A stretch of DNA of 64,000 nucleotides from Bacteroidota bacterium (GTDB lineage Bacteria > Bacteroidota > Bacteroidia > NS11-12g > UBA955). The notes beneath the pieces are model-generated. The model was not told where the DNA came from. It made no database searches and worked only from the letters and a program-made list of their open reading frames with translations. The translations under genes and the position numbers were made by a program. Below are positions 10,089 to 19,412 of the stretch, piece after piece. The DNA lies in NCBI GenBank assembly GCA_030682255.1, contig JAUXOK010000023.1, positions 62,001 through 126,000 of the forward strand. Direction: 5' to 3'. Within the stretch, counting starts at the first letter, position 1, and every line of letters begins with the position of its first letter.

Positions 10089-11156
10089 TTATTGAAGACC
10101 CATCAAATTTTTAATCTTTCTAAAGATTTCAGTATTCTCATAAGTGCCTCTGAATAAATGAGAGCCCGGTCCAAATGCAAAAACTGGCACCATAATACCT
10201 GAATGATGCCCATGCGCAAAATTAGTTTTTACTGATTTGTTTTTCAAAGAACCACCATTAAGGGTTAAGCCGCCTGTTTCGTGGTCGGCAGTAACAATAA
10301 TCAAGGTGTTTGGATGTGTTTTTGCATATTCGTATGCTTTTAGAACAGCTTGGTCAAAGTCTATCAATTCGGAAGTCACATAATCTATATCCTGATCGTG
10401 TCCGCCCCAATCTATTTGACTGCCCTCAACCATCAAGAAAAAGCCTTTTTTATTGTTCGATAAACACCTCATGCCTTCTTCTGTAGCTTGTGCAAGCCAA
10501 TTGCCTCGCTCTTTCACCTTTGGCGGACTCACACTGTCGTTGTAAAACCAAAAGTTTTTTTCCAAAGCATTCAATGTGGGTTTGCTTGTTGAAGTTGTAA
10601 TCTTATACCCATCTAATATCAATTTCTCTAAATTAAAATAAGGCTTGCCTGTGCCTGCAACAAAATCAATGCCTTTGCCATAAAAATCATTGGCTATTTC
10701 TAAATGCATTTCTCTATTTAGTTGATGTGCAAAAAAAGATGCAGGCGTGGCATGTGTAACACTGCAAGTGCTAATTAAGCCAGTTGCCAAACCTTTGGTT
10801 TCTGCCATTTCAACAATCGTTTTTCTGCTGCTAGAATCTTTTGCCAAACCAATGGCACCATTGTATGTTTTTTCGCCTGTGCTAAAAGCAGTTGCACCTG
10901 CTGCGCTGTCAGTAATGTAGTCATCTGAAGAAGACGTTTTAATAAAACCGATGTTTTCAAATATCTCTAATGTTAAACCACCATTGATAACCGAAGCCGC
11001 ACAAATTTGAGCCAATCCCATGCCATCACCAATCAATAATATCACATTCAGGGGTTTAATCAATTCATCTTTCAGCAGCTTTGCGCCTGCTTGGCAATTG
11101 CTAAACAATAGACTAATAACTATCCAAAATGACAAGAGTTTTTTTGTAACGTTCAT
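10089..11156 (-). CDS. Alkaline phosphatase (PhoA superfamily)
   Basis: Releases phosphate from phosphomonoesters, probably in the periplasm. From the ATG at 11156 the protein is 355 residues with a signal peptide ending near FSNCQA. Motifs are the metal-binding LLIGDGMG, the nucleophile serine in TDSAAGATAFSTG, the metal site ADHETGG and the C-terminal HGHHSG. A longer in-frame reading to 11186 is unlikely: a promoter-like gaaatttg (minus strand, 11161-11168) lies exactly 4 bases before the 11156 ATG, the same spacing seen at several genes here. The cysteine near the signal-peptide end is preceded by Asn, so it is a poor lipobox. Confidence 0.93.
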   Translation of the reverse strand: MNVTKKLLSFWIVISLLFSNCQAGAKLLKDELIKPLNVILLIGDGMGLAQICAASVINGGLTLEIFENIGFIKTSSSDDYITDSAAGATAFSTGEKTYNGAIGLAKDSSSRKTIVEMAETKGLATGLISTCSVTHATPASFFAHQLNREMHLEIANDFYGKGIDFVAGTGKPYFNLEKLILDGYKITTSTSKPTLNALEKNFWFYNDSVSPPKVKERGNWLAQATEEGMRCLSNNKKGFFLMVEGSQIDWGGHDQDIDYVTSELIDFDQAVLKAYEYAKTHPNTLIIVTADHETGGLTLNGGSLKNKSVKTNFAHGHHSGIMVPVFAFGPGSHLFRGTYENTEIFRKIKNLMGLQ

Positions 11157-11211
11157 GCTGCAAATTTCAACTTTTTTATGAAACAATGCTTTACATCAAT
11201 GTTATTATTCC

Positions 11212-11219
11212 TATTTTTG
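11212..11219 (+). promoter_or_regulatory. -7 promoter box (tatttttg) of the zinc-ribbon gene
   Basis: Perfect TAnnTTTG match 18 bases before the ATG at 11238. Confidence 0.55.
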
Positions 11220-11237
11220 TGTATCTAATTCAATTTT

Positions 11238-11609
11238 ATGGCAAATCAAAACACTTGTTTAGAATGTTCTAAACCCATCAATGGCAGAATCGATAAAAAA
11301 TTCTGTGATGATGGTTGCAGAAACACACACAATAACAGGCTGAATAGCGAATCGAACATTCACATCAAACGCATCAATGCGGTGTTAAAAAAGAACAGAA
11401 AAATCATACAATCCCTTTTGCCAGAAGAAGAAAAAATAACTGTTAGCGAAAGTAATTTGAAAATTTTAGGGTTTAATTTTGAGTATTTCACCCATTTATA
11501 TGAAACAAAAACAGGAACCACCTATCATTTTTGTTATGAATATGGCTACCTAAAATTAGAGAACAATCGCTTTATGTTGGTAAAAAGACAGGATACGAAG
11601 AAGGCTTAG
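11238..11609 (+). CDS. Small zinc-ribbon protein, function unknown
   Basis: A 123-residue cytoplasmic protein. Residues 8-30 contain CLECSKPIN and FCDDGCRNTHNNR, four cysteines in a CxxC-x(13)-CxxxC layout that should bind zinc and resembles the short DUF2116-type ribbons. The remainder is a basic helix followed by a small beta-rich end. It could bind nucleic acid, but nothing in the sequence proves this. The last 4 bases overlap the end of the convergent amidotransferase gene. No catalytic motif was seen. Confidence 0.75.
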   Translation: MANQNTCLECSKPINGRIDKKFCDDGCRNTHNNRLNSESNIHIKRINAVLKKNRKIIQSLLPEEEKITVSESNLKILGFNFEYFTHLYETKTGTTYHFCYEYGYLKLENNRFMLVKRQDTKKA

Positions 11610-12178
11610 CCGTTTTGGATACTATTGAGCCAATTGGCTAAAATTTTTAAACCATTTTCCGTTAAAATGGCTTCTGGATGATATTGTATACCTGTGATGG
11701 GTAAATCTTGATGATCAAAACTCATACACTCGTGATTATTTGTAGTAGCAGTGGTTTTTAAAGGTGTGTTTTCTAGGTTTTGTATAATTAAACTGTGGTA
11801 ACGACAGACATTGAATGTTTTGGGCAAATCCTGATATATGCCTGTTGCTTGACATTGAATTTCTGAAACTTTGCCATGCATGGGTTTTTGAGCCAATACG
11901 AGTTTGCCTCCAAAGAATTCGCCCAAAGCTTGATGCCCCAAACAAATGCCTAAAATAGGAAAATGGAGATAGGTCTGGGCTATTATTTCCATCAAATTGC
12001 CTGCTTGCAAGGGGCGTTTGGGTCCAGGGGATAATACGATTTTATCAAAGGATAGGTTTTGAATGCTTTGTGCGTCTATTTCATCGTTTCTTACAACTAT
12101 TACTTCTTGCTTAAGTTGCTCAAAATAGTCTTTGAGATTGTAGGTGAAGGAGTCGTAATTGTCTATGAGTAATAGCAT
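11606..12178 (-). CDS. Anthranilate/aminodeoxychorismate synthase glutamine amidotransferase (component II)
   Basis: A class I glutamine amidotransferase of 190 residues that hands ammonia to chorismate for tryptophan or folate synthesis. It begins MLLLIDNYDSFTYNL, the standard start of PabA/TrpG. The nucleophile Cys is in LGICLGHQALGEFFGG and the His-Glu pair in YHPEAI near the C-terminus. The TTG at 12193 is rejected as start because the family begins at the 12178 ATG. No trp genes or synthase large subunit lie nearby, so pabA and trpG cannot be told apart. It sits 26 bases after the purF-like gene, probably in one operon, linking two glutamine-dependent pathways. Confidence 0.9.
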   Translation of the reverse strand: MLLLIDNYDSFTYNLKDYFEQLKQEVIVVRNDEIDAQSIQNLSFDKIVLSPGPKRPLQAGNLMEIIAQTYLHFPILGICLGHQALGEFFGGKLVLAQKPMHGKVSEIQCQATGIYQDLPKTFNVCRYHSLIIQNLENTPLKTTATTNNHECMSFDHQDLPITGIQYHPEAILTENGLKILANWLNSIQNG

Positions 12179-12204
12179 GCAAACTGTCTTCAAAGTTGGG
12201 TGTT

Positions 12205-14094
12205 TTAGTAAGCTCTAGAATCGTTGTTTTCCATAAAATAGATAAACGAACGATTGGCTATCTTGGTGCCGCCCGGTGTGGGGAAATTGCCTGTAAAATA
12301 CCAATCACCTCTGTGGTCGGGGCAGGCTATGTGTAAATTGGCAACGGATTGAAAAATAATTTCTACCTCGGGTTTAAATCCTTCGGGAGTTACAATTTGA
12401 GCCACTTTTTTAGAGATTTGTTCAGTGGTAAACAGTTTGTAAAGTTCAATTACTTTATTTTCTACTATCTCCATAGGTTTGTGCATTTCTGCTAAACAAT
12501 TTTCATAGGTTTCTTGAAGCTTATGTTCTAACTGATTTTCTTTCAACAATGCCAACAAGGCTCTGAATGCTACAAAATCTTTTAATCGGCTCATGTCTAT
12601 GCCATAACAATCTGGAAATAAGATTTGTGGAGCACTGGATACCACGATGATTTTTTTAGGATTTAAACGCCCTAATATTCTTAATATACTGGTTTTTAAG
12701 GTTGTTCCTCTAACAATGGAATCGTCTATAATAACCAAGGTGTCTTCTGGTTTGATAATGCCATAGGTTACATCGTAGGCATGACCAACAATGTCTTCTC
12801 TGTCTTGATCGTTGGTTATAAAAGTGCGCATTTTGGCATCTTTTACCAAAATCTTTTCTCTTCTAATTCTATAGGTTAATATTTCTCTGATTCTATCTGC
12901 AGTTAGAGTGTCTTTTTCTGCTAAGAGTTGGTCGGTTCTTCGTTTTTTTAACCAATCGTTGATGCCGTCTATCATGCCATAAAAAGAAGTAGCCGCTGTG
13001 TTTGGAATGTATGAAAATACCGTGTTTTCAATGTCATTATTCAAAGCTTCTAAAACTGTTGGAGCAATTAGTTTACCTAAGTTTTTTCTTTCGTTATAGA
13101 TGTCTGCATCATTGCCTCTTGAAAAATAAATGCGTTCGAATAAACAGGATAATTTCTCTTTTTCTTCCAGAATTCTAGTTTCTTTATATGAACCATCTTT
13201 GTTGATGATAAGGGCACAACCGGGCTGAACTTCTTTTACATCTTCATAAGCAATGTTAAAGGTGGTCATGATAGCGGGTCTTTCGCTAGCCACAACAAGC
13301 ATTTCATCATTGGCATACCAATAGGATGGTCTGATACCATTGGGGTCGCGCATCACGAATGAGCCACCATGCCCAATCATGCCTACCATATTATATCCAC
13401 CATCCGTTCTTTTGAAAGCATTTTTTAGGATATTTTCAATCGATAAATGGTCTTTTATTTTTTCTGTAATTTCAAAGTTTGAGAAACCATCGTTTTTAAA
13501 TATCTTAAACAAACGTTCATTTTCTTCGTCCAAAAAGTGGCCAATTTTTTCGAGCATGGTAACATTGTCGCTTTTTTCTTTGGGTTGTTGACCGAGTTCT
13601 ATTAATTGATCGAACAAATCGTCTACATTGGTTAGGTTATAGTTGCCTGCCAAAACTAAGTTTCTGCACATCCAATTATTTTGTCTCAGAAAAGGATGTA
13701 AATTTTCCAAGCTATTGCCACCATGAGTGCCATATCTCAAATGTCCTAAAAGTAATTCGCCTGCATAAGGAAAATGTTCTTTTAAATAAAGTGCGTTGTT
13801 GAGATTAGCGGGATCTAATTCCTGAATGTCTTTGTTTACTTCGTCAAAAATATCAGCCACAGGATTTTTTGAGTTCGAACGTTTTCTGGCGATGTAGCGG
13901 TTGCCAAATTGTGGGTCGAGCTTAATGACACCAATCCCTGCACCATCCTGACCGCGATTGATTTGCTTTGCCATCAGGAGTTGAAGTTTTTTTAAGCCAT
14001 AAAGTGGCGTTCCATATTTTTCAGTAAAAAATTCAAGAGGTTTTAAGAGTCTAATAAATGCTACTCCACATTCATGTTTAATAGGGTCGCTCAT
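12205..14094 (-). CDS. Amidophosphoribosyltransferase-like protein (long PurF paralogue)
   Basis: A 629-residue fusion of a class II (Ntn) glutamine amidotransferase with a phosphoribosyltransferase, the architecture of PurF, which makes phosphoribosylamine from PRPP and glutamine. Cys9 (KHECGVAF) would be the catalytic N-terminal nucleophile after propeptide removal. The PRPP loop is VIIDDSIVRGTTLK in the C-terminal half. It is over 100 residues longer than ordinary PurF (about 470-510); Bacteroidota commonly carry both forms, and whether the long one performs the purine step is not clear to me. A -7 box (taactttg, minus strand, 14114-14121) precedes it. Confidence 0.85.
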   Translation of the reverse strand: MSDPIKHECGVAFIRLLKPLEFFTEKYGTPLYGLKKLQLLMAKQINRGQDGAGIGVIKLDPQFGNRYIARKRSNSKNPVADIFDEVNKDIQELDPANLNNALYLKEHFPYAGELLLGHLRYGTHGGNSLENLHPFLRQNNWMCRNLVLAGNYNLTNVDDLFDQLIELGQQPKEKSDNVTMLEKIGHFLDEENERLFKIFKNDGFSNFEITEKIKDHLSIENILKNAFKRTDGGYNMVGMIGHGGSFVMRDPNGIRPSYWYANDEMLVVASERPAIMTTFNIAYEDVKEVQPGCALIINKDGSYKETRILEEKEKLSCLFERIYFSRGNDADIYNERKNLGKLIAPTVLEALNNDIENTVFSYIPNTAATSFYGMIDGINDWLKKRRTDQLLAEKDTLTADRIREILTYRIRREKILVKDAKMRTFITNDQDREDIVGHAYDVTYGIIKPEDTLVIIDDSIVRGTTLKTSILRILGRLNPKKIIVVSSAPQILFPDCYGIDMSRLKDFVAFRALLALLKENQLEHKLQETYENCLAEMHKPMEIVENKVIELYKLFTTEQISKKVAQIVTPEGFKPEVEIIFQSVANLHIACPDHRGDWYFTGNFPTPGGTKIANRSFIYFMENNDSRAY

Positions 14095-14308
14095 CTAGTT
14101 GATAATTGAGGTGCAAAGTTAAGCCAATTCTAGGTGTTTTTTTAGTTCAAAAACGAAAAATTCAATCCAATGGCACTAAGAGCTAGTTATTAATCATTAA
14201 AATGAATCAAATGGAATAATTTATTGTCATAATGTTACAACAAATCAGATAAAATTTTAGAAATATTCTCAACTTTTTATTTCCATATATCATAACTGAT
14301 AATTATTG

Positions 14309-14380
14309 TACCCCCTCCAAGAATCGAACTTGGATCTAAAGTTTAGGAAACTTCTATTCTATCCGTTGAACTAAGGGGGC
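14309..14380 (-). tRNA. tRNA-Arg (anticodon CCT)
   Basis: Read on the minus strand, a 72-base cloverleaf: acceptor arms GCCCCCT and AGGGGGT with discriminator A, a T-arm with the GTTCGAT loop, and an anticodon stem GAAGT/ACTTT closing the loop TTCCTAA. The anticodon CCT is at 14345-14347. The 3' CCA is not encoded. It serves the AGG arginine codon. Confidence 0.95.
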
Positions 14381-14514
14381 AAAACAAGTTTTCAAAACTA
14401 AAATATTTTACTCAAAATATGTCAATTAATCATTAAAAATAGTGGCAAAAGGATTTATTATGAAGTTTATCATTCACTTCCTAAATTCAGTTTTGCTAAA
14501 TTAACCTTTAATCT

Positions 14515-14522
14515 TACTTTTG
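14515..14522 (+). promoter_or_regulatory. -7 promoter box (tacttttg), 4 bases before the start codon
   Basis: Perfect TAnnTTTG match followed by caat and then the ATG at 14527. Transcription should start at or next to the ATG, giving a leaderless message. Confidence 0.65.
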
Positions 14523-14526
14523 CAAT

Positions 14527-16923
14527 ATGTCTCCATCAACAGCTAAAGACAAACAGAACATGGATTTTGATGCATTTAAAACCGAAGTTATCAATGATTA
14601 TAAGCTTGCGTACGAAAGTCGTCAGGCGAGTTTGCTAGGACGAAAAGAAGTATTAACCGGAAAAGCCAAGTTTGGTATTTTTGGTGATGGTAAAGAGGTG
14701 GCGCAGCTTGCCATGGCAAAAGCTTTTCAAAAAGGCGATTACAGAAGTGGCTACTACCGCGACCAAACTTTTATGTTTGCCACTGGTATGAACACCATTC
14801 AACAATTCTTTGCTCAATTGTATGCACATACCGATATTGAAGCCGAACCAAACAGTGCAGGCAGAAGTATGAACGGACACTTTGGCTCTAGAATGTTAGA
14901 CGAAAATGGACATTGGCTGCCTCAAACAGACCGTTACAATTCCACTTCAGATATTTCTCCAACTGCTGGTCAAATGCCTCGTTTGTTAGGCTTGGCTTTG
15001 GCTTCTAAACTTTATAAACAAAACACCGAACTGCATCAATACACCGATTTTTCTAATCAAGGAAACGAAGTTGCTTTTGGCACCATTGGTAATGCCAGTA
15101 CCAGCGAAGGTGGTTTTTGGGAAGTTATGAATGCTGCGGGTGTATTGCAAGTGCCTTTGGCTATGAGTGTTTGGGACGATGCCTATGGTATTTCTGTGCC
15201 AGCAAAATATCAAACGACTAAAGAAAATATCAGCGCCATATTAAGTGGATTTCAAACCGATGAATTGGGCGCAGGTATCGATATTTTTAAAGCAAAAGGT
15301 TGGGATTATGCAGAATTATGTCAGGTTTATAAAGAAGCCATCGAACATTGCAGAGTGAATCATCGCCCTGTTTTAATTCATGTCTCAGAAGTAACACAAC
15401 CACAAGGACACAGCACCTCAGGTTCTCACGAAAGATACAAATCCAAAGAAAGATTGCAATGGGAATTGGACTTTGATTGCATCAAAAAAATGAGAGAATG
15501 GATAGAGGAAAAAAACATTGCCACTGCTGATGAGTTGAACCAAATAGAAGCCGAAGCAACTGAATTGGTGAATCAAGCTAAAAAACAAGCTTGGGAAGCT
15601 TATTTAGCACCGCTTAAAAAAGATTTAGCAGATGTAACGGCTTTGTTAGAAACCTTTGAACATCCGTCTGCACAAGATGCACTGAAAGATTTAAAAGCAA
15701 CCAAAGATACCATTCGCAAGGATTTGGGCATGGCTATCAATAAAGTTTTGATGGCTACTATTGCCGATAAAACCCCACAAAGACAAGCGCTTAAAAATTA
15801 TTACCAACATTTTTTAAAAGATAACTCCGAACGTTATTCTTCGCATTTACACAGCGAATCTAATATTTCTGCATTGAGCATTTCAGAGGTAAAACCTGAG
15901 TTTAATGACGATAAAATTGTAGATGGCAGAGAAGTTGTTTTAGCTTGTTTTGATGCTGCCTTACAAAGAGATCCACGCGTTTTTGCCTTTGGCGAAGATG
16001 TTGGTGCCATTGGTGATGTAAACCAAGGATTTGCTGGTATGCAAGAGAAATATGGCGAAATCAGAGTGTCAGACACAGGTATCAGAGAATTGAGCATCAT
16101 TGGTCAAGGTATAGGAGCAGCTATGAGAGGATTGCGTCCTATTGCAGAAATTCAATATTTAGATTACTTGCTTTATGCTTTGCAAATCATGAGTGACGAT
16201 ATTGCCACTATTCAATACAGAACCAAGGGAGGACAAAAATCGCCCATTATTATTAGAACCAGAGGCCACCGTTTGGAAGGTATTTGGCACAGCGGTTCGC
16301 CCATGGGGATGATTATTAATGCAGTGAGAGGTATGTATGTTTGTGTGCCTAGAAATATGACACAAGCAGCTGGTATGTATAATTTACTGTTGCAAGCAGA
16401 TGAGCCAGCTTTGGTGGTTGAATGTTTAAATGGTTATAGACTGAAAGAAAAATTACCTAGCAATATAGACACGTTCACAGTCCCATTGGGTGTGCCTGAG
16501 ATTTTGAAACATGGCAAAGATGTTACCATTGTAGGTTATGGCAGTACCTTGCGAATTATTCAAGATGCGATGGTAAAATTGGAATCATTTGGCATTGAAT
16601 GTGAATTGATAGACGTTCAAACTTTGTTGCCATTTGATATTAACCACAGCATTGTTGAATCTTTGAAGAAAACCAATAAGGTGGTGTTTATAGACGAAGA
16701 TGTGCCAGGTGGCGCAACGGCATATATGATGCAAAAAGTGTTAGAAGAACAAGCTGGTTATCAATATTTAGATGCCGCTCCTTTAAGCATATCTGCCAAA
16801 GCGCATCGACCTGCCTACAGCACAGATGGTGATTATTTCAGCAAACCCAATGCCGAGGATATATTCATCGCCATATACAACATGATGCATGAATACAATC
16901 CGAATCAATTTGGGGAGTGGTAA
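14527..16923 (+). CDS. 2-oxoacid dehydrogenase E1, fused alpha and beta subunits (paralogue 1)
   Basis: A 798-residue thiamine-diphosphate enzyme with an alpha-like half (about 20-400) and a beta-like half from about residue 465 (GREVVLACFDAALQRDP, FGEDVG). It would decarboxylate a 2-oxoacid and load the acyl group on lipoamide of an E2 partner that is not in this window. In the cofactor site the usual GDG...NN motif is changed: GNAS with Asn189 replaces GDG, and WDDAYG with Asp217-Asp218 replaces ENNGY. Asp and Asn have thus swapped places, which may keep Mg binding. I recall the same form in Bacteroidota relatives. The substrate is unknown. A second fused E1 is at 43729-45705. Confidence 0.88.
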   Translation: MSPSTAKDKQNMDFDAFKTEVINDYKLAYESRQASLLGRKEVLTGKAKFGIFGDGKEVAQLAMAKAFQKGDYRSGYYRDQTFMFATGMNTIQQFFAQLYAHTDIEAEPNSAGRSMNGHFGSRMLDENGHWLPQTDRYNSTSDISPTAGQMPRLLGLALASKLYKQNTELHQYTDFSNQGNEVAFGTIGNASTSEGGFWEVMNAAGVLQVPLAMSVWDDAYGISVPAKYQTTKENISAILSGFQTDELGAGIDIFKAKGWDYAELCQVYKEAIEHCRVNHRPVLIHVSEVTQPQGHSTSGSHERYKSKERLQWELDFDCIKKMREWIEEKNIATADELNQIEAEATELVNQAKKQAWEAYLAPLKKDLADVTALLETFEHPSAQDALKDLKATKDTIRKDLGMAINKVLMATIADKTPQRQALKNYYQHFLKDNSERYSSHLHSESNISALSISEVKPEFNDDKIVDGREVVLACFDAALQRDPRVFAFGEDVGAIGDVNQGFAGMQEKYGEIRVSDTGIRELSIIGQGIGAAMRGLRPIAEIQYLDYLLYALQIMSDDIATIQYRTKGGQKSPIIIRTRGHRLEGIWHSGSPMGMIINAVRGMYVCVPRNMTQAAGMYNLLLQADEPALVVECLNGYRLKEKLPSNIDTFTVPLGVPEILKHGKDVTIVGYGSTLRIIQDAMVKLESFGIECELIDVQTLLPFDINHSIVESLKKTNKVVFIDEDVPGGATAYMMQKVLEEQAGYQYLDAAPLSISAKAHRPAYSTDGDYFSKPNAEDIFIAIYNMMHEYNPNQFGEW

Positions 16924-16941
16924 ACATTAATTTTTAATCGT

Positions 16942-17445
16942 ATGAAAAATATAATTCTAGTTTTCTTTTTATTAGCTTTTACAAGCAATGGCATTTCTCA
17001 AAATTATCAACATTTAGATAAAATCATATTAAAAGACTCAATCGATTATGTTGAAAATGAAGAACGTGTACTTGAATGTTCCAATTTTATTCTCGGCAGC
17101 TCCGTTGATGTAATTGAGAGCAGTATAAAACATTTAAATGCTTTAAAGTTCATCATTCGATGGATGGAAGGAACACCCAACTATTTATTTAATTTGGATA
17201 AATCTATGATGGATGCTACCAATTCAAACTCAACATTATTAAGTGTTTTGTTTGCTGCTTTAACAAAAACGGCCATTGAAAACAAAGATGTTACAAAGGA
17301 TTCCAAGACCATTAATTATAAATCTATAATAACATTTATTAATTACTGCGAAAACAAAAATAACAAAGTTAAACAAACGAAGTATATCAAAAAATTAATT
17401 AAAGCTAAGAATGATAATACTTTAAAAGAGTTTATTAAATCATAA
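16942..17445 (+). CDS. Secreted protein of unknown function
   Basis: 167 residues with a clear signal peptide (MKNIILVFFLLAFTSNGISQ). The mature part is mostly helical by appearance and ends in a lysine-rich tail. It contains NCE-type and WMEG motifs but no recognised domain. It follows the E1 gene by 18 bases and precedes a T9SS-sorted protein, which has its own promoter box. No function is proposed. Confidence 0.75.
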   Translation: MKNIILVFFLLAFTSNGISQNYQHLDKIILKDSIDYVENEERVLECSNFILGSSVDVIESSIKHLNALKFIIRWMEGTPNYLFNLDKSMMDATNSNSTLLSVLFAALTKTAIENKDVTKDSKTINYKSIITFINYCENKNNKVKQTKYIKKLIKAKNDNTLKEFIKS

Positions 17446-17451
17446 TTTATT

Positions 17452-17459
17452 TATCTTTG
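17452..17459 (+). promoter_or_regulatory. -7 promoter box (tatctttg)
   Basis: Perfect TAnnTTTG match 23 bases before the ATG at 17483. Confidence 0.6.
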
Positions 17460-17482
17460 ATATCATTAATTACTAAAAAACC

Positions 17483-18943
17483 ATGAAAAAAATCATACAA
17501 TTCAAACACCTTTTATTTCTATTCAATTTAGTAATCTTAACATCTTTAAAAGCAATCAACCCGCCTTCATTAAACTTACCTGCGGATGGGGAAAGTTATA
17601 TTCAATATAACCTGAATTTATCAGTTTTTAGTGTTTCTGGAGCAACCAAATATATATATGAAATAGATACCAATAATCAATTTAACTCCCCCTTTAAAAT
17701 AACAGATTCAACAACAGCATTAGGTTATAATCATGCCTTTTTAAAATATGGTTTTGGTAAAACATATTATTGGAGAGCAAGGGCAAAAAATGCTACAGAA
17801 ATTAGCAATTGGTCAGCGGTAAGAACTTTTTCAGTTCAATCTCAAGTCAGGTTAGATTATCCTGCTGATAATTTTATTTCCGATTCTCATGGCCCGTTTT
17901 TTAGAATTCATCCTTTTGGAAATGCTCCTTCATATTATATTGAGATAGATACTGTTAACACCTTCAATTCACCTTTTTTTCAAATTAGATATCCTTCAGA
18001 GTCCACACCAGCAGTTCAAGCACTTTATATGCCTTATGGCAAAAAAATTTATTGGAGAGCTTGGTCATACAATGGTTGGGGAGATACTTCTGATTATTCT
18101 GAAGTAAGAAGTTTAACGATTCAAGCTGCTCCTACATTAGCTTCACCAACTAATGAATTAACAGGAGTTGATACATCTGTCAATTATGCTGTTAATTTTA
18201 TCAAAGGTGGTGCTCAACAAACTACTATTTATCTTTCTGAAGATTCTAATTTTAATGTTAATGAAACATATACAGTTGTCACTGGAAAATTTAAAGGACT
18301 TAAATTTGGAACCAAATATTATTGGAAAGCCAGACACACTACAAATGCAGGTAAAAACATTTCAGAATGGTCGCCAGTTTTTACTTTTACCACCAAATTT
18401 CAATTAAGCAAACCAATTATTACCAATCCTATTAATAATTCATCTACTAATATCTCTTCAATTTTAATAGAATGGTTGGCTGTAACACCACAACCTGTTA
18501 ACGGATATTCTATAGAACTTGATACTAATGCTACTTTTACGAATCCTTATAGTGTCATTTCTTCAACCACATCCGTTTCCGTTCCTTCTAATTTTGTTGA
18601 AGATTGGCGTTCTGCTTATATCAGGGTAAAAGGTTTTAATGATTTAGGCAATGGACCTTGGTCTAATACAGTCAAAATAAATAAGACATCATTATCAATT
18701 TCTGATTTAGCTCATTCCAATAGCTTTGAAATTTTTCAAACTCAAAAAAACCTTATTATTCATTCTTTAACTTCTTCAGGATTTAAAGTTCATATTTATA
18801 ACACCACAGGTCAATTGATACAAACTTTTTTGGCAGATGAAAAAATGATTGTTCCGTTAGATAATTTTAACAAAGGATTATATGTTGTTCATATCGAATC
18901 AGATAGTGGAGAAATATTGAAACAAAAATTATTGGTATTGTAA
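17483..18943 (+). CDS. Secreted fibronectin-III-like repeat protein with T9SS sorting domain
   Basis: 486 residues with a signal peptide at 1-26. Four Ig/FnIII-like repeats follow, each about 95 residues and built on the pattern YxxEIDT...FNSPF, then a tail such as TYYWRARAKN...WS. The last 75 residues form a type A sorting domain (VHIYNTTGQLIQ, GLYVVHIESDSGEILKQKLLVL), so the product should leave the cell through the type IX system and be held on the surface. The same WRAR repeat type also occurs in the PorU2-like protein. It looks like an adhesion or matrix protein, which is inference. No enzyme motif was seen. Confidence 0.85.
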   Translation: MKKIIQFKHLLFLFNLVILTSLKAINPPSLNLPADGESYIQYNLNLSVFSVSGATKYIYEIDTNNQFNSPFKITDSTTALGYNHAFLKYGFGKTYYWRARAKNATEISNWSAVRTFSVQSQVRLDYPADNFISDSHGPFFRIHPFGNAPSYYIEIDTVNTFNSPFFQIRYPSESTPAVQALYMPYGKKIYWRAWSYNGWGDTSDYSEVRSLTIQAAPTLASPTNELTGVDTSVNYAVNFIKGGAQQTTIYLSEDSNFNVNETYTVVTGKFKGLKFGTKYYWKARHTTNAGKNISEWSPVFTFTTKFQLSKPIITNPINNSSTNISSILIEWLAVTPQPVNGYSIELDTNATFTNPYSVISSTTSVSVPSNFVEDWRSAYIRVKGFNDLGNGPWSNTVKINKTSLSISDLAHSNSFEIFQTQKNLIIHSLTSSGFKVHIYNTTGQLIQTFLADEKMIVPLDNFNKGLYVVHIESDSGEILKQKLLVL

Positions 18944-19184
18944 TCGATTTCAAATACCAATTCTAATTATAAAATAGTCCAACTATTTTATAATTTTAGA
19001 ATTGTAAATGCCAGCCTGCTCCGACTTAGAAATTGTTTTTTTAAATAAAAAGTACAATACTTATTCGGAGATATAGCTTGAAAATAGTCCATTTTTAAAG
19101 TCGATTGATTGGACTATATTGAAAGCATAATCGGTATAATACCTCAATATTTAGGATTAATTTATAAATCAAATTGGAATAACC

Positions 19185-19192
19185 TATCTTTG
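19185..19192 (+). promoter_or_regulatory. -7 promoter box (tatctttg), 4 bases before the start codon
   Basis: Perfect TAnnTTTG match followed by 4 bases and the ATG at 19197; this decides the start and predicts a leaderless message. Confidence 0.65.
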
Positions 19193-19196
19193 ATGT

Positions 19197-19412
19197 ATGC
19201 AAATGTTAAAAATTTATGAAGGTTCGCAGATTGAAGCTTTAGGTTGTCAAAATTTATTATTAGAAAATAACATTGAATCGGTATTGAAAGACAATATACA
19301 ATCGGGTATTTTAGCGGGATTTGGCACATCAGGCATGGCGGTAGAGTTATATGTCAATGAAGATGATTTTGAGGAGGCTCTGGCGTTATTATCAAATAAC
19401 AGTTTGGATTAA
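19197..19412 (+). CDS. DUF2007-type small protein
   Basis: A 71-residue protein matching the DUF2007 pattern: a small alpha-beta fold starting with a short strand, then IEALGCQNLLLENNIES, a glycine-rich turn (GFGTSGMAVELYV) and an acidic C-terminal helix with DFEEALALL. DUF2007 proteins were once called putative signal-transducing proteins, but no mechanism is established. It stands alone between intergenic repeats. Confidence 0.8.
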   Translation: MQMLKIYEGSQIEALGCQNLLLENNIESVLKDNIQSGILAGFGTSGMAVELYVNEDDFEEALALLSNNSLD

